Assembly: GCF_905480005.1 (NCBI RefSeq)
Contig: NZ_CAJQOO010000026.1
Coordinates: 1 to 40,601, forward strand
Direction: 5' to 3'
Origin: an uncultured Maricaulis sp.
Lineage (GTDB): Bacteria > Pseudomonadota > Alphaproteobacteria > Caulobacterales > Maricaulaceae
DNA: 40,601 nucleotides
Shown: one piece after another, positions 34,243 to 40,601 of the stretch
How the letters are laid out: each line of letters starts with the position of its first letter
How positions within the stretch are numbered: position 1 is the stretch's first letter
Made by a program: the position numbers and the translations under genes
Notes under the pieces: model-generated
What the model was told of the DNA's origin: nothing
The model's database searches: none
Seen by the model: only the letters and a program-made list of their open reading frames with translations

Positions 34243-35097
34243 TTACCGGCCCGCTGACGCCGTGAAACGGGCCATGTCCGGCACCCAATCAAGCATCACC
34301 TGACCGGTTTCCACATTCAGGAAATTGTGGTCCGCCTGCTCAACGAGAATGTACTGATAGGGCTGTCCTGCCGAAGCGAGGGTTTCAATTATCTCGATAT
34401 CAAGCCTCGACGGGTTGCTGTCATCGCGCTCGCCCAGAACCCAGAGCATCGGAATTGACGCCTGTGCCAGGTCGCAAGCCGGATCATATCCGACCGCCCC
34501 GGCCTGGTTCGGTGTCATTTCAAGCGCGGCATCGATCGACAGGCCCGTATCGGTCAAGGCGTCGAACGTATCGGAGATCGAAACCGAGCTCGCACCGCCA
34601 ACCAGGCTGACGGCAAAGTCAATCGAGTCCGAGCGCGCCGCTGCCGCGGCATTGATCCATCCACCCATGCTCGAACCGACAATTCCGATCCGGTCATAGC
34701 CCAATTCATCGAGATGGTCGGTGATCGCGACCAGGTCTGCGCCGAGGGCGGGAATCAGCCAAGCGCTATTGGACGTATTGGGGACAGTCGAACGCCCGGA
34801 TGAGCCGCCAAAGCCTCGGCGATCATAAATGGCGACAGCGGTTGTTTCATTCAGGAAGAGACCGATCGCCGCAGAGGTGTCGGTGCGCACGCCAACCCCG
34901 GATCCGCCGGAGATGACGAGGACGGTTTCCGGGTCAGAACCTGGCAATTGGTGCACTTCGCCGGCTATCCGGCCCTCCGGTGAGGGCGCTTCAAACGGGA
35001 TGACCGGATTTTCGACCGGCGGCTCGGCTCGCAGGGTCGCAGGCAAGGCGAGACTGGCAAATGTTGCAAGGAAGAGAGGGCGCAGCAGATTAGGCAT
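34243..35097 (-). CDS. Secreted alpha/beta hydrolase (esterase/peptidase-like)
   Basis: A 284-residue exported hydrolase: signal peptide about 1-24 ending TLRA, then TVLVISGGSGVGV with the oxyanion strand, AIYDRRGFGGSSGR, the nucleophile elbow GSSMGG, a late GERDDSNPS aspartate loop and the histidine in EQADHNFLNVETG. These are the alpha/beta hydrolase triad; substrate is unknown. The ATG at 35097 has GGAG 8 bases upstream; ATGs at 35109 and 35160 are less well placed. It follows the membrane AraC gene on the same strand by 59 bases, which may regulate it. Confidence 0.83.
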   Translation of the reverse strand: MPNLLRPLFLATFASLALPATLRAEPPVENPVIPFEAPSPEGRIAGEVHQLPGSDPETVLVISGGSGVGVRTDTSAAIGLFLNETTAVAIYDRRGFGGSSGRSTVPNTSNSAWLIPALGADLVAITDHLDELGYDRIGIVGSSMGGWINAAAAARSDSIDFAVSLVGGASSVSISDTFDALTDTGLSIDAALEMTPNQAGAVGYDPACDLAQASIPMLWVLGERDDSNPSRLDIEIIETLASAGQPYQYILVEQADHNFLNVETGQVMLDWVPDMARFTASAGR

Positions 35098-35156
35098 CGG
35101 GGACTCCATGACCGGTTGTGTCCCGCACTCTTGCCGCAAAGCGTGCGCCGAGCGCC

Positions 35157-36239
35157 TCACTTTGCAAAGTGAGACGCGCGAAACTCGGTTGGAGATTGTC
35201 CCGTCACGGATTTGAAGGATCGGTTGAAGGCAGCCTTGCTATTGAATCCGCATGACAGCGCGATGGCCAGAATGGTTTCATCCTGATCGCTGACCAGGCG
35301 TCGTTTGGCATCCTCGACCCGCAAAGTATTGAGCCAGGCCTTCACATTGAGTCCGGTTTGCGCGTTGATCACATAGGACAGGTAGTGCGGCTGGAAACCG
35401 GTAAGCTCGGCAAGGCGGGACACCGTCAATTGCGGCTCCAGGTGCAGGCGCGAATCCGCCACCGCGTCCCGGATGTCGGCAAAGAGCCGCTCGGTTGTTC
35501 CCGTATCCAGCAAGGCCTCGCTGTCCCGGGAGGGCGTCGTTTGATCACGACTGTCGGGGATGAAGGCGAAGGCGCGCCAATTGGTCAGAGCAACCAGCGA
35601 GAGACTGTACAGGAAGACGGCGAGCCCGATCGTGGCAAGCAGGTCGGAGGACACGGGTAGTCGGTCGACCAGGTGCTCGGTGGCAAAACTGGCAGCAACC
35701 AGAAGGACGAAGGCGAGGAAGCCCAGGATCGACCAGAAAGCGCAGCGGCCAAGTGTGGAGCGGGGCAATTGCCAGAGCACCCAGAGCGTCGCGATCAGAT
35801 AGCCCAGCAGTCCAACCGCTTTGGACAGGCCAAGCAGGCTTGTTTCGATCGGTATGGAATGGGTGGCGTTCACGAAGGCGATCTTGTCCGCTCCGGAGAG
35901 CGCATAGAAAGGCAGGAAGTAGACCAGAGCCAGCGCGGCCGGAAGGGCATGCAAGGCGGACCAGCGCAGTTCGAAGGGCTGGACAAGGGAGCGGGCAAAT
36001 AACCAGATGCCCGGCCCGATCAGGTATGGCATCCAGGTCGTCGCGCGCAGGATATGGGGAAATTGCCGCCAGCCGCCGCTCTCGACAATCCATTCTTCGA
36101 TGACAATCGCCATCGCAGCGATCAACGCTGTCAGAAGGGCGGCGAATCCCACCGGATTGCGATTGCGGGCCCGTAACAGCGCCGCCGCGAGGACCAGACC
36201 CTGGATCAGTCCAAGCGCTGCGAGAATGTGAAGAATCAC
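35157..36239 (-). CDS. AraC-family regulator with N-terminal multi-pass membrane domain
   Basis: A 360-residue protein. Residues 1-220 contain about seven hydrophobic segments (for example LHILAALGLIQGLVLAAALL at the start, then WMPYLIGPGIWLFA, LPAALALVYFLPFYAL). The C-terminal 110 residues form an AraC-type double helix-turn-helix: LAELTGFQPHYLSYVIN, LRVEDAKRRLV, AIALSCGFNSKAAFNRSFK and TGQSPTEFR. This one-component, membrane-bound type is common in Gammaproteobacteria and Alphaproteobacteria, usually near an envelope or hydrolase gene. The hydrolase gene downstream is a plausible target. The ligand is unknown. hslV lies 80 bases upstream, on the same strand. Confidence 0.9.
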   Translation of the reverse strand: MILHILAALGLIQGLVLAAALLRARNRNPVGFAALLTALIAAMAIVIEEWIVESGGWRQFPHILRATTWMPYLIGPGIWLFARSLVQPFELRWSALHALPAALALVYFLPFYALSGADKIAFVNATHSIPIETSLLGLSKAVGLLGYLIATLWVLWQLPRSTLGRCAFWSILGFLAFVLLVAASFATEHLVDRLPVSSDLLATIGLAVFLYSLSLVALTNWRAFAFIPDSRDQTTPSRDSEALLDTGTTERLFADIRDAVADSRLHLEPQLTVSRLAELTGFQPHYLSYVINAQTGLNVKAWLNTLRVEDAKRRLVSDQDETILAIALSCGFNSKAAFNRSFKSVTGQSPTEFRASHFAK

Positions 36240-36319
36240 AGCGCTCTACCTCGCATTCATGGCTCGATCCGGAGAGCCGGACAACGCATGGCCGGGTTTG
36301 CGGGGCCCGGTTTCATGAC

Positions 36320-36886
36320 CTAGCTGATCTCTTCGATCGTCAGATTTTCGTTCGTGTAGACGCAGATCCGGGCGGCAATCGCCATCGCCTTCCGGGCGAT
36401 GATTTCCGGATCGGCCTCATACTCATAGATGGCACGGGCGGCAGAGAGCGCGAAATTGCCGCCGGATCCGACCGCGACGACACCGTCTTCGGGTTCCAGC
36501 ACATCCCCGGCCCCGGTCAGCAGATAGGTCGCATCCTTGTCGCCGACGATGAGCATGGCTTCGAGGCGGCGCAGATAGCGATCGGTGCGCCAGTCCTTCG
36601 CCAGTTCGACACAGGCGCGGGCGAGTTGTTTGGGATATTGCTCCAGCTTGCCTTCCAGACGCTCGAACAGGGCGAAGGCATCGGCCGTGGCCCCGGCAAA
36701 ACCGGCAATCACATCGCCCCCGGCAAGACGGCGGACCTTTTTGGCATTGCCCTTCATCACTGTCGGTCCGATCGAGACCTGACCGTCACCCGCGACGACC
36801 AGGCGGCCATCCTTGCGCACGGCGATGATCGTGGTGCCGCGCCACAGGCTGGCATCGGCATAGTCGGGGGAAGAAGCGTGCGTCAT
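36320..36886 (-). CDS. hslV: ATP-dependent protease peptidase subunit HslV
   Basis: A 188-residue proteasome-like peptidase. The catalytic threonine is Thr18 in [12 protein letters not shown] after a short leader MTHASSP-; processing should expose it. Other landmarks are [71 protein letters not shown] and [16 protein letters not shown]. It forms double hexamers with HslU. The ATG at 36886 is the only one near the leader; a longer frame to 37033 is not family sequence. hslU is not next to it, contrary to the usual hslVU pair. Confidence 0.97.
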   Translation of the reverse strand: MTHASSPDYADASLWRGTTIIAVRKDGRLVVAGDGQVSIGPTVMKGNAKKVRRLAGGDVIAGFAGATADAFALFERLEGKLEQYPKQLARACVELAKDWRTDRYLRRLEAMLIVGDKDATYLLTGAGDVLEPEDGVVAVGSGGNFALSAARAIYEYEADPEIIARKAMAIAARICVYTNENLTIEEIS

Positions 36887-36983
36887 GGACCGGTCTCCGG
36901 ATGATGTCGTCACAAGGATGTGGCCGACACGGCGGAGCGGATCAAGGGGTCTTGCTGCCGGATGTCCGACAACACGGTCCGCC

Positions 36984-39077
36984 TTATTCGTTGACGGCGC
37001 GATCGGAATAGCTGTCCGAGGCAAAGGCGACAAAGTCGGTTGCCGGCATCGGGCGGGCGAACAGGAAGCCCTGGGCCAGGGTCGCGCCCTGACTGCGCAG
37101 CATCTCGTACTGCTCTGCCGTTTCCACGCCTTCGGCGACGGTTTCCAGTTTCAGGGACTTGGCCATGGCCAGAATGGTCTCGACAACGATGCGGGCATGA
37201 TGATCGGTGGTCATGTCGCGCACAAAGCTCTGGTCAATCTTGAACACGTCGAACGGCATGCGCGTCAGATAGGCGAGCGAGGAGTGACCGGTTCCGAAAT
37301 CATCGATGGCGAAATTGACGCCGCGGTCGCGCAATGGCTGAACCTGTTCGATCACGCGCTCGGGGTTTTCCATGGCAATGGATTCGGTCAGTTCCAGTTC
37401 GAGCAGGTGCGGCGGAAGATTGGCCGCGGCCAGCGCATCGAGCACAGAGTCCGAGAAACCGTCGCGATCAAACTGCATCGCCGAGACATTCACCGCGACC
37501 GGAATTTCAAGACCACGCTCGCGCCAGGCGGCAGCTTCGCGGCAGGCGGCGCGCAGGACCCAGTCACCGATCTCACCAATCAGGCCACATTCCTCGGCGG
37601 CTTCGATGAAGGCGCCTGGGGAGAGAAGTCCTGCGGTCGGGTGCTGCCAGCGCACAAGCGCCTCGGCCCCCGCGCAGGCCCCGTCCTTCATGAGGACCTT
37701 GGGCTGGTAAAAGACGACCAGCTGGTCCTGGGCGACGGCATCGCGCAGTTCATTTTCCAGCACCAGGCGCTCGAAAGCGGACTGGTTCATGCTCGGTTCG
37801 AAGAATTGTGCGGACGATCCACCGGCGCGCTTGGCATGAGCCATGGCGAGGTCGGCATGGCGCATCAGTGTCTCCGGATCGGCCCCGTCCTGCGGGAAGA
37901 CTGCGACCCCGATCGACACACCGAGAAAGACCTGGTGGCCGGAGATCTCGAAGGGCAGACGGATGGCATCGACCAGCTTGTTGGCGACCCGGGCAGCGTC
38001 GGCGCTGTCCTGGATATTGGGCAGCAGCGCGGTGAACTCGTCTCCACCGAGGCGGGCCACCATGGACGGGTCCTCGACACTGCCGGCAGCGAGGTCACAG
38101 CCACGTGTGACTTCGGAGAGCCGACGTCCGACCATTTCCAGCAGGCGATCGCCTTCGCCGATACCCAGCGAGTCATTGACCCGCTTGAAGCGGTCGAGGT
38201 CCAGGAAGAGCACGGCACCCGAGGAGCCGACTTCCAGCGACTTGCGGGCCACGCGCTCGGTTTCCTTGCGGAAGCGTTCGCGGTTCGGCAGCTCGGTGAC
38301 AAGGTCCACATAGGCGAGGCGATGGATGCGTTTCAGATTGCCGTCGAGGCGGGCGAACATGCGATTGAACGCATTCGCCAGAACTTCCAGCTCGTCGCCG
38401 GTCTTCACCTTGATGCGCATGTCGAGATTCTTCGACGAGGCGAGGCGGGCGGCATCGGTCAGGGTCTGAACAGGGCGCAGGGCACGACCGACGATCAGCG
38501 CCGCCAGCGGCAGGAAAATACCCAGCGCGAACAGGGCAATCAGGGTCTGGCGCTGGATTGCGGCATTGCGTGAAGCCGCGAGCTCGACCAGCGGCTGCTG
38601 CATGTAGACGACGCCGACCAGGCGGCGCGACTGGGTATAGACCGGAGCCGAAACCTCAAGAAGACCGTCATGGAGATCATAGCGAAGATCGCCGGCGCCG
38701 AGTGACATGACGGCGATGTCGGCCGCGCGAAGCTGACCCTGCTCGCGCTCATCACCATAGGCTTCACCGAGGACTTCACGGCGATTGTTCAGCACGTAGA
38801 GCTGGGACGCGCCGATCGAGGTGATCAGTTCTTCGATATAGAGGTCGACATGGGTCGCGTCATTTGTGGAAACAGGAATGGCGAGCCGGCTGGCCGAGGC
38901 CTGCAATGTGGCTACCGAACGCTCGATGAGGAGGTTTCGCGTCTCGCGTTGGGCGGACACGCTTTCCAGCGTCATCAGCATGAGTGTTGTCGCAAAGATC
39001 AACGCGCCGGTCAGAAGCGTGAACTTCATCACCAGCGAGCGCATGACTCGAGCAACCGCTTTGCGGATGGGTGCCAT
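36984..39077 (-). CDS. Membrane HAMP-GGDEF-EAL cyclic-di-GMP protein
   Basis: A 697-residue signalling protein: N-terminal membrane segment (about 17-36), a periplasmic sensor (about 45-175), a second membrane segment (about 180-200), HAMP (200-250), GGDEF and EAL. The diguanylate cyclase site is intact (ARLGGDEF), as is the phosphodiesterase site: [33 protein letters not shown] and DQSFVRDM. Both are complete, so net activity is unclear. Between RGCD (I-site-like RxxD) and [10 protein letters not shown] lies a 10-residue insert. The 168-base upstream gap contains several TTAA motifs, one as TTAACCAC on the minus strand, a possible CtrA half-site. Confidence 0.93.
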   Translation of the reverse strand: MAPIRKAVARVMRSLVMKFTLLTGALIFATTLMLMTLESVSAQRETRNLLIERSVATLQASASRLAIPVSTNDATHVDLYIEELITSIGASQLYVLNNRREVLGEAYGDEREQGQLRAADIAVMSLGAGDLRYDLHDGLLEVSAPVYTQSRRLVGVVYMQQPLVELAASRNAAIQRQTLIALFALGIFLPLAALIVGRALRPVQTLTDAARLASSKNLDMRIKVKTGDELEVLANAFNRMFARLDGNLKRIHRLAYVDLVTELPNRERFRKETERVARKSLEVGSSGAVLFLDLDRFKRVNDSLGIGEGDRLLEMVGRRLSEVTRGCDLAAGSVEDPSMVARLGGDEFTALLPNIQDSADAARVANKLVDAIRLPFEISGHQVFLGVSIGVAVFPQDGADPETLMRHADLAMAHAKRAGGSSAQFFEPSMNQSAFERLVLENELRDAVAQDQLVVFYQPKVLMKDGACAGAEALVRWQHPTAGLLSPGAFIEAAEECGLIGEIGDWVLRAACREAAAWRERGLEIPVAVNVSAMQFDRDGFSDSVLDALAAANLPPHLLELELTESIAMENPERVIEQVQPLRDRGVNFAIDDFGTGHSSLAYLTRMPFDVFKIDQSFVRDMTTDHHARIVVETILAMAKSLKLETVAEGVETAEQYEMLRSQGATLAQGFLFARPMPATDFVAFASDSYSDRAVNE

Positions 39078-39187
39078 ATTAACCCCTGAACGCGCCCCCG
39101 TGAGGTCGCGTAATCGCCACCAAACTCCGGATGAATATCGCTACTCACCCGTTCTCAGTGACAAGCATCTCAGCAACCACTTGAATT

Positions 39188-39217
39188 GTGGTTAAAGTGC
39201 CGGAGTTAAATCGTTAA
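39188..39217. promoter_or_regulatory. TTAA cluster upstream of the GGDEF-EAL gene
   Basis: TTAA occurs at 39192-39195, 39206-39209 and 39214-39217, and TTAACCAC on the minus strand covers 39188-39195. The last resembles the CtrA half-site TTAACCAT with one mismatch. The spacings (10 and 4) are not the standard N7, so this is a weak candidate. Confidence 0.25.
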
Positions 39218-39244
39218 GTTTTTAGGCAAATGCCCTGAATACCT

Positions 39245-40252
39245 TTATTCAAAGGTGACCCCGCCGGACTCCGCGAGTGATTTCAACCCCGTTTCGGGTC
39301 TTGCGCCATAGTGCGAGATGATTTCCGCGGCACAGATCGCCCCCATTCGACCCGCTTCGGTGAGGGGCCGGTCCTGGGCCAGACCGAGCAGGAAGCCAGC
39401 AGCAAAGAGATCGCCGGCGCCGGTGGTGTCGACCAGTTTGGAGACCGGTACTGCCGCGACCGTGACCATCTCTGCGCCGCGGGCAATGACGGCGCCCTTC
39501 TCCGAGCGTGTGACGGCCACCACGGCCACGTCCTCGCGGGCCTGGGCCATGGCCGTGTCGAAATCCTCGGTCTCGTAGAGCGCCTTGATCTCTGCCTCAT
39601 TGGCCAGAAGGATGTCGATATGATTGGCGACCAAGTGGCGGAATGCTGCCCGGTGACGTTCCACGCAGAACAGGTCGGACAGGGTCAGAGCGGTGCGGCG
39701 CTTGTGGGCAGCGGCCATCTCGGCGGCGGCAACATAGCCGCGCTTGGCTTCCTCGCGATCGAAGAGGTAGCCTTCCAGATAGATGATTTCAGAGGCTTGA
39801 AGGGCTGCGGCACCGGCCGCGACGTCTTCCTCGGTCACCAGGGCAGCCGCGCCCAGGAAGGTCGACATGGAGCGTGCCGCATCCGCTGTGACATTGATCA
39901 GGCAGCGCGCGGTTGCCGGGCCGTTCTTCAGCGGAGGCGTGTCAAAAAATACGCCAACCGTGCGGATATCATGGGTGAAAATCTCGCCCAGCTGATCGTC
40001 CGCGACCTTGCCGATATAGGCCGCCTTGCCGCCCAGTGAGGCGATCCCGGCGACGGTATTTGCCGCCGAGCCGCCCGAGGCCTCCTTGCCGGGCTGCATG
40101 CGTTCATACAGCGTGCGGGCCCGATCCTCATCGATCAGTGTCATGGCGTCCTTGGCGATGCCCTCGGCGGCCAGGAAGGCGTCGGTGGCGGGCGAGAGAA
40201 CGTCGACAATGGCATTGCCCACGGCAAGCACGTCAAAACGGGTATCGGACAT
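39245..40252 (-). CDS. Adenosine kinase-like PfkB family carbohydrate kinase
   Basis: A 335-residue PfkB/ribokinase-fold kinase. It opens FDVLAVGNAIVDVL; the substrate glycines are SGGSAANTVAGIASLG; late blocks are LLANEAEIKALYE, VVAVTRSEKGAVI and the ATP/anion hole DTTGAGDLFAAGFLLGL with the catalytic aspartate. Proteins of this type are often annotated as adenosine kinase in alphaproteobacteria; the substrate is inferred, and other nucleosides or sugars are possible. It starts 101 bases from the divergent ATP-grasp-like gene and ends 168 bases before the GGDEF-EAL gene. Confidence 0.88.
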   Translation of the reverse strand: MSDTRFDVLAVGNAIVDVLSPATDAFLAAEGIAKDAMTLIDEDRARTLYERMQPGKEASGGSAANTVAGIASLGGKAAYIGKVADDQLGEIFTHDIRTVGVFFDTPPLKNGPATARCLINVTADAARSMSTFLGAAALVTEEDVAAGAAALQASEIIYLEGYLFDREEAKRGYVAAAEMAAAHKRRTALTLSDLFCVERHRAAFRHLVANHIDILLANEAEIKALYETEDFDTAMAQAREDVAVVAVTRSEKGAVIARGAEMVTVAAVPVSKLVDTTGAGDLFAAGFLLGLAQDRPLTEAGRMGAICAAEIISHYGARPETGLKSLAESGGVTFE

Positions 40253-40353
40253 CGGTAAAATCCATTTCGGCTGGCAAGAACGGCAGGGTTAAACGCAGCG
40301 CCCGTCGAGAACAAGGCTTGCCGTCACGAAGCGCTCCGGCTAGCCAGCCTCTC

Positions 40354-40601
40354 ATGACCCGGATCGCCTTTCTCACAGCGAGCTGCATGCTTCGCGACCA
40401 TCCCGATGCCCGCAAGGACTATTGGGAATATGAGCTTGAAATTGCCGCGCTTCAGCCGGCCTGTGCCCAGCGCGGCATCGATCTCGAGCCGGTGATCTGG
40501 GATGCGCCCGATTTTGATCCCGCGCACTTCGACGCGGTCATGATCGGCACGTGCTGGGACTATATGGAAAAACCGGACGCCTTCATGGCAACGCTGGAGC
40601 G
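40354..40601 (+). CDS. ATP-grasp-like protein, N-terminal fragment (3' truncated by window edge)
   Basis: At least 82 residues from ATG 40354 to the window end with no stop. The opening MTRIAFLTASCM, the block IDLEPVIWDAPDFDP and FDAVMIGTCWDYMEKPDAF resemble the pre-domain of ATP-grasp ligases of the RimK/glutathione-synthetase kind, where a VIRSTWDY-type motif is common. The ATP-binding part lies beyond the edge, so neither the enzyme class nor the substrate can be confirmed. No strong ribosome site is visible. It is divergent from the kinase gene. Confidence 0.55.
   Translation, partial: MTRIAFLTASCMLRDHPDARKDYWEYELEIAALQPACAQRGIDLEPVIWDAPDFDPAHFDAVMIGTCWDYMEKPDAFMATLE

Noticed and set aside
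36918-36946. Possible heat-shock promoter for hslV (CTTGAT and CCACAT on the minus strand)
   Set aside because: The 17-base spacer is longer than usual for sigma-32 and both boxes are imperfect.
36885-38573. 562-residue open frame antisense to the GGDEF-EAL gene
   Set aside because: A shadow frame; the opposite strand carries complete catalytic motifs.

Overview
This window looks like the replication-origin region of an alphaproteobacterium of the Caulobacter/Maricaulis group (stalked or dimorphic bacteria; a Hyphomonadaceae or Maricaulis relative is my best guess). The evidence is GC-rich coding sequence, a hemE-origin-ppsR junction as at the Caulobacter origin, two perfect parS sites in a mnmE-mnmG-rsmG-parA-parB cluster, and CenR- and NtrZ-type proteins known mainly from this group. 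The assignment rests on remembered gene order and motifs, not on a database search.

Layout. 1-4.7 kb: the tail of exodeoxyribonuclease III, the envelope response regulator cenR, an L,D-transpeptidase, a YggS PLP protein, a ThiE-like protein, ntrZ and a porin. 4.9-9.6 kb, rightward: a DUF3576 lipoprotein, leuS, lptE and holA. 9.6-15.6 kb, leftward: parB, parA, rsmG, mnmG, mnmE and a DUF6489 protein, with parS sites at 11980 and 13973. 15.6-20.2 kb, accessory: a dienelactone hydrolase, a membrane LytTR regulator with a clear terminator, a glutathione transferase, a glycerophosphodiesterase lipoprotein and a quinone oxidoreductase. 20.2-24.3 kb, leftward: hemE-hemH-hemJ, then rho.

The 445-base gap at 24312-24756 is the probable chromosome origin. 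It has an AT-rich stretch with an IHF-like site, a hairpin, several DnaA-box-like sites on both strands and one CtrA-like site. It contains no GANTC site. Genes leave it in both directions: hemE leftward, and a tightly overlapping ppsR-maf-aroE-coaE-dnaQ operon rightward.

28.4-40.6 kb: secB faces away from a tim44-mltA-smr operon. hslU and hslV follow on the minus strand, but about 3.4 kb separates them, holding a VOC protein, a membrane protein with an in-frame stop near its start, an alpha/beta hydrolase and a membrane-bound AraC regulator. A HAMP-GGDEF-EAL protein, an adenosine kinase-like sugar kinase and the start of an ATP-grasp-like gene close the window.

The window joins chromosome replication and segregation (origin, parABS, holA, dnaQ), tRNA and rRNA modification, haem synthesis and envelope maintenance. 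dnaA is not present. I see no phage, insertion sequence, CRISPR array, tRNA or rRNA. The most unusual stretches are the origin itself, the split hslV/hslU locus with its interrupted membrane gene, and a terminator-shaped hairpin before cenR. I found no clearly new multi-gene system.
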